Positions 51,094 to 60,315 of a DNA stretch of 64,000 nt are shown here, one piece after another. Position numbers and translations under genes: made by a program. Under the pieces are notes generated by a model, which saw only the letters and a list, made by a program, of their open reading frames with translations, was not told the origin of the DNA and did no database searches. The stretch comes from Thermodesulfovibrio sp. 3462-1 (GTDB lineage Bacteria; Nitrospirota; Thermodesulfovibrionia; Thermodesulfovibrionales; Thermodesulfovibrionaceae): the NCBI RefSeq assembly GCF_040451425.1, contig NZ_CP144374.1, positions 682,001 to 746,000 of the forward strand, in the 5' to 3' direction. The first letter of the stretch is position 1; every line of letters begins with the position of its first letter.

Positions 51094-52274
51094 TGACGAA
51101 GGTTGTGGCAGTAACAGGAAATGAAGCAGTTGCAAATGCCTTTCGTCAGGTAGAACCTGATGTATGTGCAGCCTATCCAATAACTCCCCAAACAGAGCTT
51201 ATGCAGAGATTTGCAGCATTTGTATCAAATGGACAGGTAAAGACTGAGATGATTCTTGTTGAAAGTGAACATTCTGCTTTGAGTGCCTGTGTTGGTGCTG
51301 CTGCAGCAGGTGGAAGAGTAGTAACAGCTACATCTTCACAGGGTCTTGCTTTAATGTGGGAGATTTTATTTATTGCTTCTGGATTAAGACTTCCAATTAT
51401 TATGCCTGTTGTAAATAGAGCTCTTTCTGCACCAATAAACATTCATTGTGATCATTCTGATGCAATGGGTGCAAGAGACAGCGGATGGATTCAGCTTTGG
51501 AGTGAAAATGCTCAGGAAGCCTATGACAATACAATTCAGGCATTTAGAATTGCTGAGCATATGGATATAAGGCTTCCTGTAATGGTCTGTTATGATGGTT
51601 TTATAATAAGTCATTCAATAGAAAGAATTGAATATCTTGATGATGAAGTTGTAAAAAATTTTGTTGGACAATATAAGCCTCTTTATCCACTTTTAGATGT
51701 TGACAATCCAAAAAGCTATGGTCCGTTGATTCTCACTGATCTGTATCATGAGGTAAGAAAAGCTCATGCAGAGGTTTACAAAAAAGTACCAGAGGTTGTC
51801 TTAGAAGTTGCAAAAGAATTTGAAAAAATATCAGGAAGAAGCTATGGACTTTTTGAATCCTACAGACTTGAAGATGCTGAGATAGGAATTGTAATTTTAA
51901 ACTCTGCAGCTGGAACAACAAAAGATGTGATAGATGAATATAGAGATAAAGGAGTTAAAATCGGATTACTTAAACCAAGACTTTTTAGACCTTTTCCTTA
52001 TGAAGAGATTGGAAATGCCCTTAAACATCTGAAAGCAGTTTGCGTTCTTGACAGAGCAGATGCCTTTGGAGGTTCATTTGGTCCCCTTTACCTTGATATA
52101 GCTGCAAGTTTGTGTAATTTTAAAGAAAAACCTGTTTTAATTAACAGAATATACGGACTTGGTGGAAGAGACTACATGCCAGAGCATGCTGCACAGGTAA
52201 TTGATGAATTAATTGAAATTACAAAAACAGGAAAACTAAAAATTCTTAAAGAATACATTGGAGTGAGGGAATAA
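51093..52274 (+). CDS. porA: Pyruvate:ferredoxin oxidoreductase alpha subunit
   Basis: Alpha subunit, 393 residues. The N-terminal pyrimidine-binding TPP domain shows the YPITPQTELMQRF motif (residues 29-41) and ESEHSALSACVGAAAAG. The transketolase C-like domain follows with VLDRADAFGGSFGPLY near residue 315. The MNTGIQRSGATP-type partner motif is in PorB. The order gamma-delta-alpha-beta is that of pyruvate, not 2-oxoglutarate, enzymes. Confidence 0.95.
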   Translation: MTKVVAVTGNEAVANAFRQVEPDVCAAYPITPQTELMQRFAAFVSNGQVKTEMILVESEHSALSACVGAAAAGGRVVTATSSQGLALMWEILFIASGLRLPIIMPVVNRALSAPINIHCDHSDAMGARDSGWIQLWSENAQEAYDNTIQAFRIAEHMDIRLPVMVCYDGFIISHSIERIEYLDDEVVKNFVGQYKPLYPLLDVDNPKSYGPLILTDLYHEVRKAHAEVYKKVPEVVLEVAKEFEKISGRSYGLFESYRLEDAEIGIVILNSAAGTTKDVIDEYRDKGVKIGLLKPRLFRPFPYEEIGNALKHLKAVCVLDRADAFGGSFGPLYLDIAASLCNFKEKPVLINRIYGLGGRDYMPEHAAQVIDELIEITKTGKLKILKEYIGVRE

Positions 52275-52275
52275 A

Positions 52276-53232
52276 ATGGCTACACCATTAAATTTAAAAG
52301 AACTTTCAAAACATGAATTAAGATTCACAGCAGGACATCGTCTTTGTGCAGGATGTGCAGCACCGACTGTGGTTAAAATGATTCTTCTTGCAGCCTGTGA
52401 TTGGTCTGTTGTTGTAGCATCTTCTACAGGATGTCTTGAAGTCTCATCCTGCATATCTACATATACTGCATGGAAGGTGCCATGGATACATAATGCTTTT
52501 GAAAATGCTGCAGCCACTCTTAGTGGTGTTGAAACAATGTACAGAGCATTAAAAAAACAGGGAAAGATTGACAAAGACATTAAATTTATTGCTATTTGCG
52601 GAGATGGTGGAACCTATGATATAGGATTTCAGAGTCTTTCAGGAGCAATGGAACGATGGCATAACATGCTTTATGTATGTTATGATAATGAAGCATACAT
52701 GAATACAGGAATTCAGCGCTCTGGCGCAACACCAACATATGCTGATACTACTACATGTCCTGCAGGCTCAGTTATACCGGGAAAGCCTCAGCAGAGAAAG
52801 GATTTAACAAGGATTATGGCTGCTCATGGAATTCCATATGTTGCCCAAGCCAGTCCAAGTCACTGGGCTGATTTAATGAAAAAGGTTAGAAAAGCCCTTG
52901 AAATTGAAGGACCAAAATTTATAAATGTTTTTACTCCATGTAATCGTGGATGGAGAACAAGAACAGATGATGCCATACTTTTAAGTAGACTTGCAGTGGA
53001 AACCTGCTTCTGGCCTCTTTATGAAGTTGAAAATGGAGTTACAAGAGTTACTTTTAAACCAAGAGAGAAAAAGCCAGTTTTAGAATTCCTTAAAGCACAG
53101 GGAAGATTTAAACATCTTTTTGAACCTGGAAGAGAAAAAATGGTTGCTGAGATTCAGGAAATGGTTGATAAAAACTGGGAGAGACTTTTAAAAGAAGAAG
53201 AAATGTTTATTTCAAAACAAGACAGTCAATAA
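52276..53232 (+). CDS. porB: Pyruvate:ferredoxin oxidoreductase beta subunit
   Basis: Beta subunit, 318 residues, carrying thiamine diphosphate and the proximal cluster. CAGCAAP (about 23-29) and later cysteines are cluster ligands. The TPP motif is GDGGTYDIGFQSLSGAMER (about 112-130) followed by YDNEAYMNTGIQRSGATP. It lies 1 bp after porA and is followed by a strong terminator. Confidence 0.95.
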   Translation: MATPLNLKELSKHELRFTAGHRLCAGCAAPTVVKMILLAACDWSVVVASSTGCLEVSSCISTYTAWKVPWIHNAFENAAATLSGVETMYRALKKQGKIDKDIKFIAICGDGGTYDIGFQSLSGAMERWHNMLYVCYDNEAYMNTGIQRSGATPTYADTTTCPAGSVIPGKPQQRKDLTRIMAAHGIPYVAQASPSHWADLMKKVRKALEIEGPKFINVFTPCNRGWRTRTDDAILLSRLAVETCFWPLYEVENGVTRVTFKPREKKPVLEFLKAQGRFKHLFEPGREKMVAEIQEMVDKNWERLLKEEEMFISKQDSQ

Positions 53233-53241
53233 AACTTATCA

Positions 53242-53280
53242 GCTCTCTGTGAGAACATTGCAGAGAGCCCTTCTTTTTTT
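53242..53280 (+). terminator. Rho-independent terminator of porGDAB
   Basis: GCTCTCTG (53242-53249) pairs with CAGAGAGC (53261-53268) around an 11-base loop, and is followed by CCTTC and a run of nine T. It separates por from the nuo operon. Confidence 0.88.
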
Positions 53281-53292
53281 TTAAGCATTTTT

Positions 53293-53301
53293 TGTTATAA
53301 T
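53293..53301 (+). promoter_or_regulatory. Extended -10 promoter of the nuo operon
   Basis: TGTTATAAT (53293-53301), identical to the boxes before porG and tatA. RNA would start near 53308, giving a 20-base leader with a GAAGGA ribosome site before the nuoA ATG. No good -35. Confidence 0.6.
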
Positions 53302-53329
53302 GTTTAGTACTATTTTTGAAGGATGGTAA

Positions 53330-53707
53330 ATGGGCTTGGAGGCTTTAACGCAAAGATATTTACCTGTTCTGATAGTGATAATTATTTCAATTGTTATTGG
53401 ACTGTCCATGCTTTTAATTAGCAGTTTACTGCGTCCAAAAAGAGCTTATACCCTGAAACTCACTCCTTATGAATGTGGAATTCCTTCCATAGAAGATACA
53501 TGGGAAAGATTTAATGTTAAATTTTATATTGTTGCCCTTGTTTTTGTTATTTTTGATGTGGAAACTGTTTTTCTTTATCCCTGGGCATTAGTTTATAAAA
53601 AAATCGGTTTTTATGCATTGATAGAGATGTATCTTTTTATTTTTATTCTTTTAATTGGGTATTTTTACGCTATTGGTAAAAAAGTTTTTAACTGGAGCAA
53701 AGAATGA
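53330..53707 (+). CDS. nuoA: NADH-quinone oxidoreductase-type complex I subunit A
   Basis: A 125-residue membrane subunit with three helices. The loop [23 protein letters not shown] is the conserved NuoA block near the quinone site, and [12 protein letters not shown] follows. First gene of the nuo operon; it overlaps nuoB by 4 bp. Confidence 0.95.
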   Translation: MGLEALTQRYLPVLIVIIISIVIGLSMLLISSLLRPKRAYTLKLTPYECGIPSIEDTWERFNVKFYIVALVFVIFDVETVFLYPWALVYKKIGFYALIEMYLFIFILLIGYFYAIGKKVFNWSKE

Positions 53708-54303
53708 TTCAGGTTGTTGACACAATTACAGAGCCTGTAGAGGTAGAGGAAGGCATTAAAGTTATTCCAGCAGCTAATACAATTATCACAACACTGGATA
53801 AAATAGCAAGCTGGGGTAGGCGTTCTTCTCTCTGGCCTCTTACATTTGGACTTGCCTGCTGCGCTATAGAAATGATGGCAACAGGTGCATCACATTATGA
53901 TCTTGATAGATTCGGAATAATTTTTAGAGCTACACCGAGGCAGGCAGATGTAATGATTATTGCGGGAACAGTAACAAAAAAAATGGCACCAATAATAGTT
54001 AATCTATATCATCAGATGGCTGAACCAAGATATGTTATTGCAATGGGAAGTTGTGCTTGCAGTGGTGGAATTTTTAATACCTATAGCACTGTTCAGGGTG
54101 TTGATGAAATTCTACCAGTGGATGTTTATATTCCAGGCTGTCCACCAAGACCTGAAGCTTTAATTGAGGGATTATTGAAATTGCAGGAGAAAATAAAAAA
54201 TGAATCCCATAAAAAAAGAGGTTGCATTTCAGGTGTTTGTTTAATTGATAAATCTCAGAGAAGGTGCAGTTATGAATCCTGCCGAAATAGTGAAAAAGAT
54301 TAA
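53704..54303 (+). CDS. nuoB: Complex I subunit B (N2 cluster) with a cysteine-rich tail
   Basis: NuoB holds the terminal cluster N2 that reduces quinone. The ligands are present in LACCAIEMM (about 58-66), [10 protein letters not shown] and [10 protein letters not shown]. The core ends near residue 160. A further 35 residues contain four cysteines ([15 protein letters not shown]) not expected in the family. The 199-residue gene overlaps the nuoC start by 32 bp. Confidence 0.94.
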   Translation: MIQVVDTITEPVEVEEGIKVIPAANTIITTLDKIASWGRRSSLWPLTFGLACCAIEMMATGASHYDLDRFGIIFRATPRQADVMIIAGTVTKKMAPIIVNLYHQMAEPRYVIAMGSCACSGGIFNTYSTVQGVDEILPVDVYIPGCPPRPEALIEGLLKLQEKIKNESHKKRGCISGVCLIDKSQRRCSYESCRNSEKD

Positions 54304-54811
54304 AAAGCAATTTCCTGAAAATATTTTATGGTTTGTATGCTTCGGAGATGAATGTTCAATTACAGTAGAAAAAGAAAAAATAAAAGAAATCCTTGCTTAC
54401 TTAAAAAATACTCCAGGATTGGATTTTAACTATCTCATAGACATTACAGCAGTTGATTATCTTGGTTTCAGAGAGCCTCGTTTTGATGTAGTTTATCATC
54501 TGATGTCCATTAAACACGGACATAGAATAAGAATAAAGGCACAGGTGCCAGAGCAAGGATGTTGTATAGATTCTGTTACAGATCTCTGGGCAACTGCAAA
54601 CTGGTTTGAAAGAGAATGTTTTGATATGTTTGGCATACAATTTACAGGACATCCAGACCTTAGACGAATTCTTATGCCTGAGGACTGGAATGGATTTCCT
54701 CTAAGAAAAGACTATCCTATAAGAAGTGATCTGGGAGATAAAGAATGGGAAGTCTATAAAGAATTAAAAGAAGCTGCAAAGGCTTGGAAGGAAAATGCAG
54801 AACAGAGTTAA
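54272..54811 (+). CDS. nuoC: Complex I subunit C
   Basis: A hydrophilic subunit of the quinone-reducing module. The C-terminal signature [20 protein letters not shown] and GFPLRKDYP are typical. I take the ATG at 54272 ([16 protein letters not shown]), which has a GAGAAGG site; an in-frame TTG 27 bp earlier is less likely. It is separate from nuoD, unlike the fused form of E. coli. Overlaps nuoD by 17 bp. Confidence 0.93.
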   Translation: MNPAEIVKKIKKQFPENILWFVCFGDECSITVEKEKIKEILAYLKNTPGLDFNYLIDITAVDYLGFREPRFDVVYHLMSIKHGHRIRIKAQVPEQGCCIDSVTDLWATANWFERECFDMFGIQFTGHPDLRRILMPEDWNGFPLRKDYPIRSDLGDKEWEVYKELKEAAKAWKENAEQS

Positions 54812-55988
54812 AACAGTAAAAGAACTTGTAGTAAATATGGGACCGCAGCATCCTGCAACTCATGGAGTTTTACGGCTTGTCCTTGAACTTGAAGGAGAGG
54901 TAATCAAAAAATGTACTCCCTATATTGGTTATTTACATAGAGGAGTTGAAAAACTCTCTGAAGATTTAACTTATGTTCAGTCTCTTCCACTTACTGACAG
55001 GCTGGATTATCTTTCAAGTATGGTAAACAATGTAGGTTTTTGTATTGCTGTTGAAAAACTTGTTGGTATTAATGTTCCTGAAAGAGCAAAGTTTATAAGA
55101 ACAATGATGTCTGAGATGGCAAGAATATGCAGCCACCTTGTCTGGATTGCTACCCATGCTCTTGACATTGGAGCAATGACAGTATTTTTATATGCCATGC
55201 GTGACAGAGAATCACTCCTTGAATTATTTGAAATGGTAACAGGTGCAAGACTGACTGTAAGTTATCCAAGAGTTGGTGGCGTAAGATGTGATGTGGACAA
55301 TGAATTTCTTGATAAACTTTATAAATTTACAGAGGAATTTCCAGGAAAAGTTGAAGAGTATGAAACATTAATTGACCGTAACAGAGTGTGGTTAAAAAGA
55401 ACAAAAGGAGTTGGAGTAATTACTGCAGAAGAAGCTATAAACTGGGGACTTACAGGTCCAACTCTTAGAGGTTCAGGTGTTTACTATGATGTTCGTAAAT
55501 TTTTCCCCTATGATGCTTATGATAAAGTGGACTTTGAAGTTCCTATTGGTAAAAATGGTGATATATATGACAGGTATCGTTGTAGAATGCTTGAGTTCAG
55601 ACAATCCGCAAAAATCATAAAACAGTGCATTCAAAAACTTCCAGAAGGTCCTATTCTTGCTGAAAATGCTTTAAGAATAAGGATGCCGGAATCTCCTCTT
55701 AAGATTGATAAAAAAGATATTCTTTTTGAAATATACACTGAAGACAAACAAATTCAGGAGTTTATTCAAAAATTTACAGAAGTTTATGCCTCGGTAGAGT
55801 CTCCCCGTGGAGAGCTTGGATTTTACATTGTTTGTGATAGCTCTTCAAAGCCTTATAGAATGAGAGTTCGTGCACCTTCTTTTGTTCATGCAGGTGTTTT
55901 ACCAAAATTATGTGAAGGCTCCCTGGTAGCAGATGTTATAGCAAACATAGGTTCAGTAGATATAGTTTTAGGAGAGTGTGATAGATAA
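54795..55988 (+). CDS. nuoD: Complex I subunit D (49-kDa subunit)
   Basis: NuoD, related to the large subunit of NiFe hydrogenases, forms the quinone pocket with NuoB. The 397 residues include [15 protein letters not shown] (14-28), the quinone-site His in this block, [12 protein letters not shown], and the C-terminal [20 protein letters not shown] and DIVLGECDR. Stop and nuoH start overlap by 1 base. Confidence 0.96.
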   Translation: MQNRVKTVKELVVNMGPQHPATHGVLRLVLELEGEVIKKCTPYIGYLHRGVEKLSEDLTYVQSLPLTDRLDYLSSMVNNVGFCIAVEKLVGINVPERAKFIRTMMSEMARICSHLVWIATHALDIGAMTVFLYAMRDRESLLELFEMVTGARLTVSYPRVGGVRCDVDNEFLDKLYKFTEEFPGKVEEYETLIDRNRVWLKRTKGVGVITAEEAINWGLTGPTLRGSGVYYDVRKFFPYDAYDKVDFEVPIGKNGDIYDRYRCRMLEFRQSAKIIKQCIQKLPEGPILAENALRIRMPESPLKIDKKDILFEIYTEDKQIQEFIQKFTEVYASVESPRGELGFYIVCDSSSKPYRMRVRAPSFVHAGVLPKLCEGSLVADVIANIGSVDIVLGECDR

Positions 55989-56989
55989 TGAAAACACTTT
56001 ATATTATCCTGGTAGCGACTCTTAAAACATTAATTTATTTTGGAATTCTTATGCTTCATGTTGCCTATGCTACATATGCAGAGAGAAAGGTGATAGGACA
56101 TATTCAATTGAGACTTGGACCAATGGTTGTTGGTCCCCATGGACTACTTCAGCCAATTGCAGATGTTGTTAAACTCATATTCAAAGAGGATATTATTCCG
56201 ATAAAAGTAGATAAAGCAATTTTCAGAATAGCGCCTCTCATAAGTCTGTCTGCAGCTTTGAGCACCTTTGCTGTGATCCCTGTTAATAAAAATTGGGTTA
56301 TTGCAGATATAAATGTGGGTTTACTTTATGTGATTGGTATAGCAGGGATTGGAACATATGGAATAATTTTTTCAGGATGGTCATCAAACTCAAAGTATGC
56401 TTTCTTAGGTAGTCTTCGTTCAGCAGCGCAGATGATAAGCTATGAAGTCGCTCTTGGTTTAAGTCTTGTTGGTGTTATTTTAATGGCAGAGTCCTTTAAT
56501 CTGACAGAGATAGTTAATAAACAAGGTGAATACTGGTATGGAATGTTTTTATTTCCACAGATTATTGGATACTTTGTTTTTGTTGTTGCTATGCTTGCAG
56601 AAACCAACAGACTTCCCTTTGACTTACCAGAAGCAGAAACAGAACTTGTTGCAGGATATTTTGTTGAATACTCTGGAATAAGATTTTCACTATTTTATCT
56701 TGCTGAATACCTCGCAATGTTTTGTATGTCTGCCCTTGCCACAATATGCTTCTGGGGAGGATGGACAATTCCTCCAGTTTTAATAAAAGCTTTACCAGTT
56801 CTTGGATTTGTTCCGGGCATTGTGTGGTTTCTCTTGAAGGTCTATTTTCACATATTTCTGTTTTTATGGTTGAGAGGCACTTTACCAAGATACAGATATG
56901 ACCAGCTAATGGCGATTGGATGGAAGGTTTTGATCCCTTTGGCTTTGTTTAACATTGTAATTACTTCAATTTTCAAGTATTATTTGTGA
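55988..56989 (+). CDS. nuoH: Complex I subunit H
   Basis: NuoH is the membrane subunit joining the peripheral arm to the proton-pumping arm, with about eight helices. Family signatures are AERKVIGHIQLRLGP, VGPHGLLQPIADVVKLIFKE and ETNRLPFDLPEAETELVAGY. The 333-residue length is standard. Confidence 0.96.
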   Translation: MKTLYIILVATLKTLIYFGILMLHVAYATYAERKVIGHIQLRLGPMVVGPHGLLQPIADVVKLIFKEDIIPIKVDKAIFRIAPLISLSAALSTFAVIPVNKNWVIADINVGLLYVIGIAGIGTYGIIFSGWSSNSKYAFLGSLRSAAQMISYEVALGLSLVGVILMAESFNLTEIVNKQGEYWYGMFLFPQIIGYFVFVVAMLAETNRLPFDLPEAETELVAGYFVEYSGIRFSLFYLAEYLAMFCMSALATICFWGGWTIPPVLIKALPVLGFVPGIVWFLLKVYFHIFLFLWLRGTLPRYRYDQLMAIGWKVLIPLALFNIVITSIFKYYL

Positions 56990-56990
56990 G

Positions 56991-57593
56991 ATGCCTATGA
57001 AACTGAGAGAAATTATAAATAAGATTTTTCTGATTGAAATATTTAAGGGACTTTTTCTCACATTAAGGATGCTTTTCAGTAAACCTGTAACTATTCAATA
57101 TCCTTTCCAGAGAAGAAAAATTTATCCTGGATTTAGAGGCAGACATGCTCTTGTGAGAGACCCATTTACAGGAGATGGAAAATGTATTGGTTGTATGAGA
57201 TGCACCACAGTATGTCCATCAAGATGTATTTACATTAAAAGAGAAAAAACAGAAAATAAAATGATTGTAACAGACTATGTTATTGATGCTTCAAGATGTA
57301 TATTTTGTGCCTATTGCGTTGAAGCCTGTCCAGTATGTGCTCTGGTGCTGACAGAGGATTTTGAATATTCTGACTATATGAGAAAAAACCTCATTTTTAA
57401 CAAAGAACAACTCCTTAAAAATTGGGATGAATTTGCAAGTAAATGGCCCCATGATGTTTATTTTAATAAGTTCTGGCAACCTCCAGGAATAGACCCATCA
57501 AGATGGCCCAAGACTAAGAGAGAACAAAAACCTATTCCAATTAAAAGGTTTATTGAGATAAAGAAGGAGGAATCGGATGAATCCAGCCGTTGA
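56991..57593 (+). CDS. nuoI: Complex I subunit I (two [4Fe-4S] clusters)
   Basis: NuoI carries clusters N6a and N6b. Two motifs are CIGCMRCTTVCPSRC (about 63-77) and CIFCAYCVEACPVCA (about 102-116). The N-terminal part RRKIYPGFRGRHALVRDP is conserved. In the absence of NuoEFG, this subunit and any ferredoxin docking on it would be the electron entry. The 200-residue protein has a basic, proline-rich tail. It overlaps nuoJ by 17 bp. Confidence 0.95.
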   Translation: MPMKLREIINKIFLIEIFKGLFLTLRMLFSKPVTIQYPFQRRKIYPGFRGRHALVRDPFTGDGKCIGCMRCTTVCPSRCIYIKREKTENKMIVTDYVIDASRCIFCAYCVEACPVCALVLTEDFEYSDYMRKNLIFNKEQLLKNWDEFASKWPHDVYFNKFWQPPGIDPSRWPKTKREQKPIPIKRFIEIKKEESDESSR

Positions 57594-58089
57594 GCATGCT
57601 TTTTTCATATATTTTTTTGTAAGCCTTTGTATTTTAAGTATCGCTGTAATTGCCTCTAAAAATATCATTCACAGTGCTTTTTATTTATTGATTTTTCTTT
57701 TTCATGTGGCAGCAGTATTTCTTTTCTTAAATGCTGAGTTTTTAATGGTTATTCAAATTATTGTTTATGCAGGAGGAGTTCTTGCTTTATTTATTTTTGC
57801 TATAATGGTAATGAATATCAAGGAAGAGCTAAAACATAAAAGATTTGTAAAATTTTCTACTGCTGGATTAGCTGCAGTTATCATATTTTTTATAAGTCTT
57901 TATATTTTCTTAAGCCATGTAAAATCCTATGAAAATGTTTTAATTGAGTCTAATACAACCTTACTTGGTAAACTTTTATTTTCTTATTATCTTTTGCCAT
58001 TTGAAATACTTTCTTTAGTTTTACTTGTTGCTCTTATAGGTGGAATTATTATTGCAAAAAAGACTCCTGTTGATAGGGAGGGCAGATGA
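57577..58089 (+). CDS. nuoJ: Complex I subunit J
   Basis: A 170-residue membrane subunit with five helices. The conserved third helix region YAGGVLALFIFAIMVMNI contains the pi-bulge helix typical of NuoJ. Overlaps nuoK by 4 bp. Confidence 0.93.
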   Translation: MNPAVEHAFFIYFFVSLCILSIAVIASKNIIHSAFYLLIFLFHVAAVFLFLNAEFLMVIQIIVYAGGVLALFIFAIMVMNIKEELKHKRFVKFSTAGLAAVIIFFISLYIFLSHVKSYENVLIESNTTLLGKLLFSYYLLPFEILSLVLLVALIGGIIIAKKTPVDREGR

Positions 58090-58388
58090 CGCCTCTTAGC
58101 TGGTATTTAATTCTGAGTGCTACGGTTTTCAGTATAGGTTTGATAGGTTTTATCATAAGGAGAGACTTGATTGTAATGCTTATGTGCCTTGAAATTATGT
58201 TTAATGCCGTAAATATTGCTTTTGCCTCATTCAGTTATTATAATGCAAATCTTACAGGTCAAATTTTTGTTTTATTTTCAATAGCTATTGCTGCATGTGA
58301 GGCTGTTATTGGCCTTGCTATTGTTCTTGCTGTTGTGAGAAATACAGGAATAAATCATTCTGATGAAATTAATAAAATGAGAGGTTAA
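58086..58388 (+). CDS. nuoK: Complex I subunit K
   Basis: A 100-residue membrane subunit with three helices. The conserved glutamates are visible in MLMCLEIMFNAVNIAF and IAACEAVIGLAIVLAV, both part of the proton channel. It is followed by nuoL after 1 bp. Confidence 0.95.
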   Translation: MTPLSWYLILSATVFSIGLIGFIIRRDLIVMLMCLEIMFNAVNIAFASFSYYNANLTGQIFVLFSIAIAACEAVIGLAIVLAVVRNTGINHSDEINKMRG

Positions 58389-58389
58389 G

Positions 58390-60291
58390 ATGAAAGAATA
58401 CTATGTTTTGATTCTTCTTTTTCCTCTTGTTGGATTTCTTTTTAATATTATAGTTGGCAGATTTGTAAACTCAAAATGGGTAAGCTGGGTGGGGACTTTT
58501 TCAATACTTGGGTCTTTAATTATTTCACTTTTTGCAATTTCAGAGGTAATACATGGTAAAACCATTGAATACAATTTATATACATGGATACTTTCAGATG
58601 ATTTAAAAATCAGCTTTGGATATCTTATAGATCAACTTACAGCTGTAATGCTTTTTGTTGTATGTTTTGTTGGCTGGCTTATTCATGTTTACTCTGTTGG
58701 ATACATGCATGGTGATCCAGGATATGCAAGATATTTTGCCTATTTAAATCTTTTTGTGTTTTCAATGCTTATGCTTGTTATGGGAAATAATCTTGTTATG
58801 CTTTACTTTGGATGGGAAGCAGTGGGATTGTGTTCATACTTTTTAATTGGTTTCTGGTATGAGAAAAAATCAGCAGCTGATGCAGGCAAAAAAGCATTTA
58901 TTGTTAACAGAATAGGTGACTTTGGCTTTGCTCTTGGAATATTTCTTCTGTTTATCAATGTTTATGCTTTGAATTATAATGAAGTTTTTTCAAAAATCCC
59001 GGGGCTTCAGGGTTATACAGTGAATTTACTTGGATGGAATATTGATTTAATTACTCTTATTGCCTTACTTCTTTTCTGCGGTGCCATTGGGAAATCAGCT
59101 CAGATTCCACTGTATGTATGGCTTCCTGATGCAATGGAAGGTCCCACTCCAGTGAGTGCCCTCATTCATGCTGCCACAATGGTTACTGCTGGAGTTTTTA
59201 TGGTAAGCAGACTCAGTCCTTTATACAATCTCTCTGAAACTGCTCTAACAGTTGTAGCAATTATAGGCGCTGTAACAGCCTTTTATTCAGCGACTATAGG
59301 AGTTGTTCAAAGAGATATGAAGCGTATTATTGCCTACTCAACAATTAGCCAGATTGGATACATGTTTGCTGCCTGTGGAGTTGCTGCGTATGGTGCTGGT
59401 GTCTTTCATCTTTATACCCATGCTTTCTTTAAAGCTCTGTTGTTTCTTGGAGCAGGAAGTGTAATGCATGCAATGGCTGGTGAGCTTGATATATATAAAA
59501 TGGGTGGATTAAAAAAGAAAATGCCCATTACCTATATCACTTTTTTAATTGCTGCTTTAACTATTTCTGGGATTCCCGGGCTTTCTGGCTTTTTCAGTAA
59601 AGATGAAATTCTCTGGTATGCCTTTGCCTCTGCAAAACCTTACGGAAAATTTGTCTGGATTCTTTTGACAATTACAGCTGCTCTTACAGCTTTTTATACT
59701 TTTAGAATTGTTTTTGTGGCTTTTCATTGCAAATTTAGAGGTTCTGATGAGGAATTCAGACATGTTCATGAATCACCTGCAATAATGACTATTCCTCTGA
59801 TAGTTCTTGCAATTGGCTCAATCATTGTTGGATACTTTTCAGTTCCTCACTTTCTTGAACCTCTGGTTAGCGAGCCAGGGATTGCAGTGCCTCATGCATA
59901 TGAAAAAATCGTAATGGCAATTTCAATTATTGCAGGTTTGCTGGGAATTGGTATTGCCTGGTACATGTATATTTTAAAACCTGATGTTCCAAAAAAGCTG
60001 ACAGAGTCTTTCAAAGGAGTATATAACATCCTGTGGAATAAATATTATGTTGATGAACTTTACAGCTTCCTGTTTGTAAAACCAACCTTATGGATTTCCG
60101 ATAAATTCATTGAAAGATTTACAGATATAAAAATCATTGAAGGCATAGTCAATGGAATTCCGAATCTTATCTATAGATTTGGTTCATGGATAAGACCAAT
60201 TCAAACAGGACAGCTTCAGCAATACGCAATATTTATGATTGCTGGAGTGGTTGTTTTTGTTTTAATAATTCTGTATCTTGGAAAATTTTAA
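58390..60291 (+). CDS. nuoL: Complex I antiporter-like subunit L
   Basis: The distal proton-pumping subunit, 633 residues and about sixteen helices. Family blocks include YFGWEAVGLCSYFLIGFWY, the channel Lys region PLYVWLPDAMEGPTPVSALIH and HLYTHAFFKALLFLGAGS. The C-terminal lateral helix and final membrane anchor (YAIFMIAGVVVFVLIILYLG) are present. Confidence 0.96.
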   Translation: MKEYYVLILLFPLVGFLFNIIVGRFVNSKWVSWVGTFSILGSLIISLFAISEVIHGKTIEYNLYTWILSDDLKISFGYLIDQLTAVMLFVVCFVGWLIHVYSVGYMHGDPGYARYFAYLNLFVFSMLMLVMGNNLVMLYFGWEAVGLCSYFLIGFWYEKKSAADAGKKAFIVNRIGDFGFALGIFLLFINVYALNYNEVFSKIPGLQGYTVNLLGWNIDLITLIALLLFCGAIGKSAQIPLYVWLPDAMEGPTPVSALIHAATMVTAGVFMVSRLSPLYNLSETALTVVAIIGAVTAFYSATIGVVQRDMKRIIAYSTISQIGYMFAACGVAAYGAGVFHLYTHAFFKALLFLGAGSVMHAMAGELDIYKMGGLKKKMPITYITFLIAALTISGIPGLSGFFSKDEILWYAFASAKPYGKFVWILLTITAALTAFYTFRIVFVAFHCKFRGSDEEFRHVHESPAIMTIPLIVLAIGSIIVGYFSVPHFLEPLVSEPGIAVPHAYEKIVMAISIIAGLLGIGIAWYMYILKPDVPKKLTESFKGVYNILWNKYYVDELYSFLFVKPTLWISDKFIERFTDIKIIEGIVNGIPNLIYRFGSWIRPIQTGQLQQYAIFMIAGVVVFVLIILYLGKF

Positions 60292-60315
60292 ACATGGAAT
60301 AAACGAGGTTAAAAA

